From CAVSWT01 sp963782985 (GTDB taxonomy: Bacteria; Bacteroidota; Ignavibacteria; Ignavibacteriales; Ignavibacteriaceae), in assembly GCA_963782985.1 (NCBI GenBank), contig CAWALU010000005.1, positions 124,001 through 188,000 on the forward strand: DNA of 64,000 bases. Direction: 5' to 3'. Below are positions 1 through 7,830 of this stretch, piece after piece. Every line of letters begins with the position of its first letter. Position 1 is the stretch's first letter. A program made the position numbers and the translations under genes. The notes under the pieces are model-generated. The model was not told where the DNA came from, ran no database searches, and saw only the letters and a list, made by a program, of their open reading frames with translations.

Positions 1-1
1 T

Positions 2-685
2 ATAAATAGAGAAGAAATCGTTTCAGAATTTTTGGAAAACAAAGGGAGCGTTGCGGTAAGCCCAATTCCACAAATATTTAAAAGCGCTTTTAACCCTGAT
101 GTTAAGCCGTACCAATACAATCCCGAAGAAGCCAAAAAAATTTTAAAAGAAGATGGCTGGGAAGATATCAATAAGGATGGTACGCTGGAAAAAAATGGGA
201 TGAAATTTTCATTTAATTTATATTATCCCGCTGGAAATCCCTTGAGAGATTTTGCGGCCGCCATAATAAAAAATAATTTAAAGGCTGCAGGCGTGGAGGC
301 AAATACTTTATCAACGGAACCGGGAATATTTTTTGAAAACGCCTTCACTCGAAAATATGACGCCTGGATGGCAGGCTGGGTAATTGCCGTTCCCCTTGAT
401 TTAAAGACCAACTGGTTTTCAGATATTTATGAAACTCCAAATAATCTATACGGCTATCAAAATAAAGAAACTGATAAAATTTTATTAAAGCTTGATACAA
501 AAATATCGGACGGCGAAAAAAATAATCTCTATAAAAAATTTCAGAAAATAATTCATGATGACGAGCCTGCAACTTTTTTATATTGGATTGACAATCTGGT
601 TGCGTATAATTCAAGATTAAAAAATATTACAATCTCGCCGCTGGGCGCCGTTCAAAAATGCTGGGAGTGGAAAACCGCTGAATAA
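2..685 (+). CDS. Oligopeptide ABC transporter substrate-binding protein, C-terminal part
   Basis: This is the C-terminal ~227 residues of a family 5 extracellular solute-binding protein (DppA/OppA type), which captures peptides in the periplasm and passes them to the permeases encoded next. The reading frame is open from the window edge, so the apparent TTG start at 32 is not the real start. Visible family traits are the YNPEEAKKILKEDGW segment, the LRDFAAAIIKNNLKAAGV helix and the late DDEPATFLYWIDNLVAYN segment, typical of the last lobe of these proteins. It ends 15 bases before the OppB-type gene, so the genes are probably co-transcribed. The ligand cannot be read from this fragment. Confidence 0.9.
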   Translation: MNREEIVSEFLENKGSVAVSPIPQIFKSAFNPDVKPYQYNPEEAKKILKEDGWEDINKDGTLEKNGMKFSFNLYYPAGNPLRDFAAAIIKNNLKAAGVEANTLSTEPGIFFENAFTRKYDAWMAGWVIAVPLDLKTNWFSDIYETPNNLYGYQNKETDKILLKLDTKISDGEKNNLYKKFQKIIHDDEPATFLYWIDNLVAYNSRLKNITISPLGAVQKCWEWKTAE

Positions 686-700
686 AAAAGATGTTTTATA

Positions 701-1687
701 ATGAAGAAAAGAACGCTGCAACTTATTGCTAAAAGAATATTGTCTTCTTTTGCTGTGTTATTTTTAATGCTAACATTTATTTTTTTTCTTTTGAGAATCT
801 CGCCCGGCGATCCTTCCCAAAAATATATTTCGCCGCAGCTTTCACCTGAGCTTGCCGCAAAAGTTAAGGAGTCATTCAATCTCAACAGCTCGCTGCCCAA
901 TCAATATAAAACTTTTTTGGTAAATCTTGTTAAAGGCGATTTAGGATTTTCTTATACATACAGAATTCCCGTTACGGAAGTGTTAAAAAATTATCTTCCT
1001 TTTACAATTATTTTTGCTGTTTTAAGTTTTGCAGTGCAGATATTTTTTTCTTTTTTACTGGCGATGTTTGCGGTTAGAAGGATGAACAAATTTTCAGATA
1101 AATTATTTTCCAAATTAAGCTTGCTTGCTTTTTCAATTCCTTCGTTTGTGCTCGGAGCTTTTTTAATTTTTATTTTTTCAGGAGTTTTTAATTTACTTCC
1201 GTCATCCGGGATAAAATCATTTGACCATGAATCATTTTACTTTGGAAATAAAATTTTAGATTATTTAAAACATTTTATACTTCCATTGATAACGCTTTCA
1301 TTGGCTGGCATTGCCGTATTCTATAAATATTTAAGAGAGAATTTGGAAGAAACATTTAACAAACCTTTTGTCTTAAATCTTCGTTCTCTTGGAATGTCAG
1401 AAAAAAAAATAATTAGAAAACACGTAATCCCTAATGCGATAGGACCTTTCATCTCTGTTGCGGGAGTTGAGCTTGGTTTGTTATTCAGCGGCGCATTAAT
1501 TACTGAAGTTATTTTTGGATTACCGGGCATGGGAAGCTTAACCGTTAATTCAATTTTATCGCGCGACTATCCAATGGTAATCGGCTGCACTTTTACCGCG
1601 GGTGTATTAATTATTTTAAGCAGTTTGGCGGCTGATTTAATTAGAGCAAAGTTGGATAAGCGAGTATTTAAGGAAATTTTAAAATGA
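701..1687 (+). CDS. Peptide ABC transporter permease, DppB/OppB type
   Basis: This 328-residue inner-membrane subunit would form half of the channel of a dipeptide/oligopeptide importer. About six hydrophobic segments are visible. The N-terminal motif ISPGDPSQKYISP after the first membrane helix and the EAA-type coupling loop near residues 225-250 (NLRSLGMSEKKIIRKHVIPN) are family hallmarks; the loop docks on the ATPase. The length is normal for the family. The ATG at 701 follows the binding-protein gene closely, and the OppC-type gene starts 20 bases after the stop. Only the substrate is uncertain. Confidence 0.93.
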   Translation: MKKRTLQLIAKRILSSFAVLFLMLTFIFFLLRISPGDPSQKYISPQLSPELAAKVKESFNLNSSLPNQYKTFLVNLVKGDLGFSYTYRIPVTEVLKNYLPFTIIFAVLSFAVQIFFSFLLAMFAVRRMNKFSDKLFSKLSLLAFSIPSFVLGAFLIFIFSGVFNLLPSSGIKSFDHESFYFGNKILDYLKHFILPLITLSLAGIAVFYKYLRENLEETFNKPFVLNLRSLGMSEKKIIRKHVIPNAIGPFISVAGVELGLLFSGALITEVIFGLPGMGSLTVNSILSRDYPMVIGCTFTAGVLIILSSLAADLIRAKLDKRVFKEILK

Positions 1688-1707
1688 AAAATCTTGTTAA
1701 AAATTAA

Positions 1708-3000
1708 ATGAAATTTCAAATTAAAATTTGGCATTTTATAATTTTTTTAATTATGGCATTAGCGCTGATTAGATTTAATCTTTTAATCGATACAGCGGCG
1801 CTGCTATTTATTCACTTCAAACTTTTATTTTTCGATTTCAATTTTGCAATTAACCAAATAAACTTTGCAATTATTGACGCCTATCTTTCCTTAATATTTC
1901 TAACGGGAATTCCGATAATTATTTTTTGGAAAAAAACTTCAAATAAATTCTTGAATTATAAACTAAATTTTACATTTGCAGTAATTGCGCTGCTGCTATT
2001 TATATTTTTATTTGCGCCTGTAATTGCTAACTATAATGTTGACTTTCAGAAAAATTTAAAAGTAACAAGATTGCTTCCGCCGTTTAGTTCAGTGAAGGTT
2101 TTGCATTTAAATTCTAAAAAGAAAAAAACTTTGAATGACGAATATCAATTTCTAAACGCTAAAAATAAGGTTACTCCTCAATCATTTGATGATACAATAA
2201 TTTTTGCAGACAGCGCGCAAATTAATAAAAGCGGAATTATTTATTTTCAAAAAAATGACCGCAATGAAATTTCAGACGATGATTTTGAATGGTCGTTAAA
2301 AAATAAAAACGATATTGTTTATTCAAAAATATTTTTACTCGGCACAGATGAATTAGGACGAGATGTATTCAGCAGATTAATTTACGGCGCACGAATTTCA
2401 TTACTTATTGGATTAGGCGCAGTAATAATTTCCTCTTTAATCGGATTATTTATTGGCTTTACAGCCGGATATTTTGGCGGCGCTGCGGATTCAATTTTAA
2501 GCCGATTTACGGATACCTTCTTAGCCTTTCCAATAATATTTTTAATCATTTTTATTTTAGCATTTTTTGGTTCATCAATAATTGTTGTAATAATTGTGCT
2601 GGGGTTTTCCGGCTGGATGAGCTTATTTAAAATTGTACGCGGCGAAGTAATTTCCATAAAACAAAAAGATTTTTTTGTAACTTCAAAATTATTAGGCGAG
2701 ACAAATATTCAATTATTATTTAAAGAAATTTTACCAATTATTTTTGCGCCTGTTCTTGTCAACTTAGTTTTTTTGTATGGAAATGTAATCCTAGCCGAAT
2801 CTGCTTTAAGCTATCTCGGCTTAGGCATCGGCTCGTTATATCCATCTTGGGGAGCAATGATAGATTCTGGTCAGGAATATTTATCAAAGGCGTGGTGGAT
2901 GATATTTTTTCCCGGGGCGGCTTTATTTATTACTCTGTACGCTGCAAATAAATTTGGCAAAGAAATTAATAATCTAATTAATCCCAGAAGTATTTTATGA
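1708..3000 (+). CDS. Peptide ABC transporter permease, DppC/OppC type, enlarged
   Basis: This is the second channel subunit of the importer. The C-terminal ~220 residues are typical: LGTDELGRDVFSRLIYGARI near residue 215, then about five membrane segments with an EAA-type loop (SKLLGETNIQLLFKEILP) near 325-345. At 430 residues it is about 100-130 longer than most DppC proteins. The excess is an N-terminal region with extra hydrophobic segments and a hydrophilic insert at roughly residues 135-210, between the LLPPFS motif and LGTDELGRD. No ATPase gene (DppD/DppF) follows; the stop codon overlaps the start of a Ser/Thr kinase gene. The ATPases may be encoded elsewhere. Confidence 0.9.
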   Translation: MKFQIKIWHFIIFLIMALALIRFNLLIDTAALLFIHFKLLFFDFNFAINQINFAIIDAYLSLIFLTGIPIIIFWKKTSNKFLNYKLNFTFAVIALLLFIFLFAPVIANYNVDFQKNLKVTRLLPPFSSVKVLHLNSKKKKTLNDEYQFLNAKNKVTPQSFDDTIIFADSAQINKSGIIYFQKNDRNEISDDDFEWSLKNKNDIVYSKIFLLGTDELGRDVFSRLIYGARISLLIGLGAVIISSLIGLFIGFTAGYFGGAADSILSRFTDTFLAFPIIFLIIFILAFFGSSIIVVIIVLGFSGWMSLFKIVRGEVISIKQKDFFVTSKLLGETNIQLLFKEILPIIFAPVLVNLVFLYGNVILAESALSYLGLGIGSLYPSWGAMIDSGQEYLSKAWWMIFFPGAALFITLYAANKFGKEINNLINPRSIL

Positions 3001-6000
3001 TTAACGATAGATATGTATTAAAAAAGAAATTAGGCGAAGGCAGAAGCGCTGTTTTTTTATGTGAAGACATGATTTCTCCCGATTTAAAAATTGCAATTAA
3101 AATTTTACCTCTTCATTCTTCAGATGAAGAAATAAAAACATTCCGTGATGAATATTTTACGCTGGGGAGATTACGCCATCCAAATATAATTAGGTCTTTA
3201 GAATACGGCGCAATTGTTAAAACAAAAGAGGATCCATTTGAAATTAAGAAAGGCAGCCAATTTTTTACGCAGGAATATTTTGAAGGAATAAGCCTGCTTG
3301 ACGATGAAAATCTTAAAGATGAAAATTATTTAATTGAAATACTTAAACAGCTTTGCTCTGTTTTATTTTATCTTCATCAATCAAATTATATTTATTACGA
3401 TCTTAAAGCAGAAAATGTATTAGTAAAGATTTCGGAGGGTATGCCTTTTGTTAAAATGATTGACTTTGGCTTTGCAAGATGTGTCTTAGAAAATGATGAG
3501 TATGAAATTCGCGGCACCGCCGAATATATTGCTCCTGAAATCCTAAAGAAAGAAACTCACGATCATCGAGTGGATTTATATGCTTTCGGAATTTTGCTTT
3601 ATAAAATAATCTATGGAAAATTTCCATTCAAAACAGAAAATGAATTAGACATTTATAAAGCGCATCTTGAAAAAGAATTTGAGTTTGTAGAAACTCATTA
3701 TTCAGACAAACTTGTTAATGTTATAAAAAAACTTTTGCATAAAAATCCGGCTGAAAGATATTTTACCTCCATACAAATTCTTTTTGATTTAGGAATAGAC
3801 TTAAACCAGTCTGCCAAAACGGAGACCGGGCAGGCAGGTGAAAAAATAAAAAATGAATTTATGCCGGCAAAGGTTGTCGCCGATAGGAAAGATTCTTTTA
3901 ATATTCTTAAGCGCTATATAAACGATGAGCAAAGCGGCGAAGTATTTACCATAAAAGGGCTGGAGGATGCGGGAAAGACTTCTTTGCTCTATAAAATTTT
4001 TTATGAATTTAATAATGTAATTCTTTTAAGGGGTAATTATTCTAAATCAGGCGTTGACTTTTTGATCATTCTGTTAAATAAAATTTTTTATAATGATTTT
4101 ATTTATTCAAAGTTATCGTTAGAATTAAAAGAGAACATTGAATCAATATTTTCTTCTCCCAATACAAACCTAAATGAACTGAGAATTATATTTTCACAAA
4201 TCTCTTCACAGTCGGAATTTGTTCTTTTGCTGGATGATTTTAATAGGTATGATTCATACACAATTGAATTGCTGCACGAAGTAATTCCCATTTTGCAAGT
4301 GAATAGGACTAAAATAATTTTATCGGAAAGTTCAGACTTCCCCTATTCATCAAGATTTATAAATAACCTTCGGGAAATTGATTTATTACCTTTTACAGAT
4401 GTGCAACTTAAAGAATTTTTTGAGAGCAGTTATGCATCATTTTTTCCCAAAGATGATTTACGAAAAACCGTAACCTATTACGCAGATTTTTTGCCCGGCA
4501 GCGTTATAAATTTTATAAGGGATTGCTTGTTCTTCAATCTGCTGGTTTATAAATATGATGAAATAATAATTCAGCAGAATGATAAAATAATTAATTTATT
4601 AAAAAGCTCGCATGAAACTATTTACAATGAACGCGTTCAGACTTTAGAGCAAAGGGAAAAAAAATTAGCCGAAATTATTTCTGCATTTAATATTAATGCC
4701 GGCAGGGAAATTTTATCTGCGCTTATGAATGTAAACGGCAACGAACTTTCTTTAATGATAAATCAGCTTCACAAAAAAAATATAATTTATGCGCCGAATA
4801 ATTTTTCCGCTCCATATTATCAATCGGATGGAATGAAAAAATTTATTTATTCTTCAATTGAAAATAAAGACGAACTGCATCTAAAAATTGGAAAGTTACT
4901 TCGTAATAATTTTGGCGACGTAAACAAAAATGAAATTGCCAGGCACTTTGAATTAGCGGGAGATTATTTAACAAGCCATGAAATAATAAAAGAAGAAATA
5001 GACGAGGCTGATAGAATTTCTGCCTTCAGCTATAAGCGAAAATTATTAGAACATTTATTGAACTTTCCTTTAGATGAATTAATTCAAACTGAATTAAAGA
5101 TTGAACTGACAAAAGTTTTATTTTCGTTAAGCGAATTTGCCAAAGCAAAAACAGCGATTGAAGATTTGTTATTGTTTAATTTATCAGAAAAACAAAGACA
5201 TGAATTAATAATTATGCAGGGAATTTCTCTAATAAAAATTGGAGAAGCCGCTAATGGAATAAATCTATTAAACGAAATAATAAAAACTACGAATGACGGA
5301 AAAGTTAAATTTAATTTATTATCTGAAACAGCCAGGGGCTATTTAGATTTAAGTAATTTTTCCCGGGTCATTAATATTTGCACGGAAATAGTAACGAGCG
5401 AAATAGCGGCGGCAATCGATAAAGGAAAGAGCTTTAATCTTTTAGGGCTGGTAGAAATTTTTAGAGATAATAATCTAGACGGAGCGTTAAAATATTTTAT
5501 AGAGGCTGAAACAGAATATGCGAAGGCTAATTCAAAATTTAACATTGCAGAAATGCAAATGAATCAGGGTAATATATATAATATGATAGGTGAACATGAC
5601 TTAGCGGAAGAACATTGGAATAAATCTCTTCAAACAAACCAGGCGGTTGGTAATTTAGAGCATGAGGGAAGACTGTTAGATAATTTAGGCATATCTCATT
5701 TTAAAAAATTAGAAATTGAAAAATCTTTAAAAGAACATCAACGGGCTTTAAATATTTTCTTAACGCTGGGTAATAAGGAAAGAGAGGCAATTGGGTATGT
5801 GAATTTGTCTGAAGCATATTTACTTTTAGGCGAATATAGTTTAGCTCTAAATTCATTGATTGAAGCGAACTTAATTTTTCGGAGCTTAAAAAATACCGCC
5901 GAGGAAATGGAAACGCTTTTTCTTTTATCTGAATTAAATTTTTTAATTGGCGATGAAAATGAATTTTTAGGATATCTTAATAAATTGGAAAGCTTAATAA

Positions 6001-6602
6001 AAGAGAAAGATGCAACCGAAAAAGAAATAATATACCAAAATTATTTACGCGCGCTTAACAAATTATTAAATAATAAATATGAAGAGGCGCTGGACATGTT
6101 TGTTGACTCTCGAGAAAAGTTTCAAAACTTACAAGACGATCAACACTACTTTAGATCTACACTTTACTTGATAAATTGTTTACTAGCTCTTCAAAAATAT
6201 AGTTCGGCTTTAGCGATACTTTCTGATATTAAGTTTGCTGAATTCTGTAAAAAAAATTGCTTATTTGAGTCCGAATTAAATTACAGGTTGGGACTTATAT
6301 CTGAATTGGACAATAGTTTAAATTTAAAAGTTCCACTACTTTATTTTGAAGAAGCGTTTGAGAAAATAAAAGGCGCTATCGTTACAGAACTTACCTGGAA
6401 AATTCTACTAAAGTTAACCGTTCATTACTTGAATAGAGGCAATAATAAAAAGGCGAAAGATTTTTCGTTTTATGGATCGGAAATCATTAAATACTTTGCC
6501 AAAAATATAAAAGAAGAAAATCTTAGAAATAAATTTCTCAATTCCAGTGAAAGGTTAGAAGCCCAAGCGACCTTTTATGCAATTACTAAAAAATTGAGTT
6601 AG
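2997..6602 (+). CDS. Ser/Thr protein kinase fused to P-loop ATPase and TPR repeats
   Basis: This 1201-residue cytoplasmic signalling protein starts with a eukaryotic-type kinase domain (residues ~4-270): glycine loop LGEGRSAVF, IAIKIL lysine, catalytic loop YYDLKAEN, metal-binding IDFG and the AEYIAPEIL segment. The usual HRD triad reads YYD, but the catalytic Asp, Lys and Asn remain. A P-loop ATPase module follows (residues ~290-600), with Walker A GLEDAGKTS near 321 and Walker B FVLLLDDF near 407. The rest (about 650-1190) is TPR-like helical repeats. The layout resembles PknK-type kinase/ATPase/TPR regulators, but no C-terminal DNA-binding domain is visible. The ATG lies inside the stop region of the OppC-type gene (4-base overlap), implying translational coupling with the peptide importer. 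Confidence 0.9.
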   Translation: MINDRYVLKKKLGEGRSAVFLCEDMISPDLKIAIKILPLHSSDEEIKTFRDEYFTLGRLRHPNIIRSLEYGAIVKTKEDPFEIKKGSQFFTQEYFEGISLLDDENLKDENYLIEILKQLCSVLFYLHQSNYIYYDLKAENVLVKISEGMPFVKMIDFGFARCVLENDEYEIRGTAEYIAPEILKKETHDHRVDLYAFGILLYKIIYGKFPFKTENELDIYKAHLEKEFEFVETHYSDKLVNVIKKLLHKNPAERYFTSIQILFDLGIDLNQSAKTETGQAGEKIKNEFMPAKVVADRKDSFNILKRYINDEQSGEVFTIKGLEDAGKTSLLYKIFYEFNNVILLRGNYSKSGVDFLIILLNKIFYNDFIYSKLSLELKENIESIFSSPNTNLNELRIIFSQISSQSEFVLLLDDFNRYDSYTIELLHEVIPILQVNRTKIILSESSDFPYSSRFINNLREIDLLPFTDVQLKEFFESSYASFFPKDDLRKTVTYYADFLPGSVINFIRDCLFFNLLVYKYDEIIIQQNDKIINLLKSSHETIYNERVQTLEQREKKLAEIISAFNINAGREILSALMNVNGNELSLMINQLHKKNIIYAPNNFSAPYYQSDGMKKFIYSSIENKDELHLKIGKLLRNNFGDVNKNEIARHFELAGDYLTSHEIIKEEIDEADRISAFSYKRKLLEHLLNFPLDELIQTELKIELTKVLFSLSEFAKAKTAIEDLLLFNLSEKQRHELIIMQGISLIKIGEAANGINLLNEIIKTTNDGKVKFNLLSETARGYLDLSNFSRVINICTEIVTSEIAAAIDKGKSFNLLGLVEIFRDNNLDGALKYFIEAETEYAKANSKFNIAEMQMNQGNIYNMIGEHDLAEEHWNKSLQTNQAVGNLEHEGRLLDNLGISHFKKLEIEKSLKEHQRALNIFLTLGNKEREAIGYVNLSEAYLLLGEYSLALNSLIEANLIFRSLKNTAEEMETLFLLSELNFLIGDENEFLGYLNKLESLIKEKDATEKEIIYQNYLRALNKLLNNKYEEALDMFVDSREKFQNLQDDQHYFRSTLYLINCLLALQKYSSALAILSDIKFAEFCKKNCLFESELNYRLGLISELDNSLNLKVPLLYFEEAFEKIKGAIVTELTWKILLKLTVHYLNRGNNKKAKDFSFYGSEIIKYFAKNIKEENLRNKFLNSSERLEAQATFYAITKKLS

Positions 6603-6710
6603 CGTCCTTTTTTATCGCCATCGACAATTTCAAAAAAAAATTTAAATATTGCCGTCATCTTGACATAAATAATAAATTATTGCATATTAACAATCGCTAT
6701 TGCAAGGCAA

Positions 6711-6734
6711 GGTGTTTTTTGCTATTGAAACACC
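6711..6734. other. Hairpin upstream of the repeat-protein gene
   Basis: GGTGTTT at 6711-6717 pairs perfectly with AAACACC at 6728-6734, with a 10-base loop. The 7-mer GCTATTG occurs just upstream (6696-6702) and again inside the loop (6721-6727). No T-run follows on the plus strand, so it is a poor terminator for the kinase gene. It lies 53 bases before the repeat-protein start codon and could be a leader structure; no known riboswitch consensus was recognised. Confidence 0.4.
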
Positions 6735-6787
6735 AGCCAATTTAATTTATGTGTCTTATTTTACTATTTCAAAGGGAAGGGTGGCGT

Positions 6788-7747
6788 ATGCAAAAAGTCA
6801 CATTAGCCGCTTTGCTAACCATTCTACTTCTCGGCAATTCATTCGCGCAATCTTCGACCAACGTTGAAGAGGCATCCAGGTTTAGAGGAAACCAGGCTGT
6901 CGTTACTATTGCAGCAAATGAAGTTTCTGTTCCTACTTCCGCCTATGAAGTAAATGGCAATTTGTTACAATCCAAATCCAACGCTCAGTTAGAAGAACTA
7001 GGTTCAAGATATCAATGGGCAAAATCTAACGCTCAATTAGAAGAACTAGGTTCAAGATATCAATGGGCAAAATCTAACGCTCAATTAGAAGAACTAGGTT
7101 CAAGATATCAATGGGCAAAATCTAACGCTCAATTAGAAGAACTAGGTTCAAGATATCAATGGGCAAAATCTAACGCTCAATTAGAAGAACTAGGTTCAAG
7201 ATATCAATGGGCAAAATCTAACGCTCAATTAGAAGAACTAGGTTCAAGATATCAATGGGCAAAATCTAACGCTCAATTAGAAGAACTAGGTTCAAGATAT
7301 CAATGGGCAAAATCTAACGCTCAATTAGAAGAACTCGGTTCAAGATATCAATGGGCAAAATCTAACGCTCAATTAGAAGAACTCGGTTCAAGATATCAAT
7401 GGGCAAAATCTAACGCTCAATTAGAAGAACTCGGTTCAAGATATCAATGGGCAAAATCTAACGCTCAATTAGAAGAACTCGGTTCAAGATATCAATGGGC
7501 AAAATCTAACGCTCAATTAGAAGAACTCGGTTCAAGATATCAATGGGCAAAATCAAACGCTCAATTAGAAGAACTCGGTTCAAGATATCAATGGGCAAAA
7601 TCAAACGCTCAATTGGAAGAACTCGGTTCAAGATATCAATGGGCAAAATCTAACGCTCAGTTAGAAGAACTCGGTTCAAGATATCAATGGGCAAAATCTA
7701 ACGCTCAATTAGAAGAACTCGGTTCAAGATATCAATGGGCAAAATAG
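6788..7747 (+). CDS. Secreted protein of sixteen identical 16-residue repeats
   Basis: The function is unknown. The ATG at 6788 is chosen because GGAAGG (6775-6780) sits at good distance and the product then begins with a clean signal peptide (MQKVTLAALLTILLLGNSFAQ); the upstream TTG-type start in the same frame would add 13 unlikely residues. The 319-residue precursor has a ~40-residue unique region after the signal peptide, then sixteen uninterrupted copies of KSNAQLEELGSRYQWA, and it stops one Lys into a seventeenth copy. All sixteen units are identical in protein sequence. There is no sorting domain, cysteine or recognised catalytic motif. The gene stands alone between a kinase gene and a perfect terminator. 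An extracellular fibre, surface or matrix protein is a guess from the composition and repeat form. Confidence 0.85.
   Translation: MQKVTLAALLTILLLGNSFAQSSTNVEEASRFRGNQAVVTIAANEVSVPTSAYEVNGNLLQSKSNAQLEELGSRYQWAKSNAQLEELGSRYQWAKSNAQLEELGSRYQWAKSNAQLEELGSRYQWAKSNAQLEELGSRYQWAKSNAQLEELGSRYQWAKSNAQLEELGSRYQWAKSNAQLEELGSRYQWAKSNAQLEELGSRYQWAKSNAQLEELGSRYQWAKSNAQLEELGSRYQWAKSNAQLEELGSRYQWAKSNAQLEELGSRYQWAKSNAQLEELGSRYQWAKSNAQLEELGSRYQWAKSNAQLEELGSRYQWAK
6974..7741 (+). repeat. 48-bp tandem repeat, 16 copies, in coding sequence
   Basis: Exactly sixteen 48-bp units (768 bp) run without spacer and in phase with the codons. Units differ only at a few synonymous sites: units 1-7 have the Leu codon CTA and units 8-16 have CTC (in GAA-CTN-GGT); units 13 and 14 use TCA instead of TCT for Ser; unit 14 has TTG for Leu; units 1 and 15 have CAG for Gln; unit 1 has TCC for Ser. 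This block pattern fits expansion by unequal crossing-over or slippage. Confidence 0.98.
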
Positions 7748-7782
7748 ACTTGTTTAGTAATTTGCTATAATGTTTGTAATTT

Positions 7783-7810
7783 AAGCCTCTAGTTTTTTAG
7801 AGGCTTTTCT
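7783..7810 (+). terminator. Rho-independent terminator of the repeat-protein gene
   Basis: AAGCCTCTA (7783-7791) and TAGAGGCTT (7798-7806) form a perfect 9-bp stem with a 6-base loop, followed by a T-rich tail. It lies 36 bases after the stop of the repeat protein and only 20 bases before the next start codon. Confidence 0.88.
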
Positions 7811-7830
7811 ATTTCTATGATTTAGTTTTA

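Noticed and set aside
6974..7741. Tandem repeat as a CRISPR array
   Set aside because: The 48-bp units are contiguous with no spacers and in phase with an open coding frame with signal peptide.
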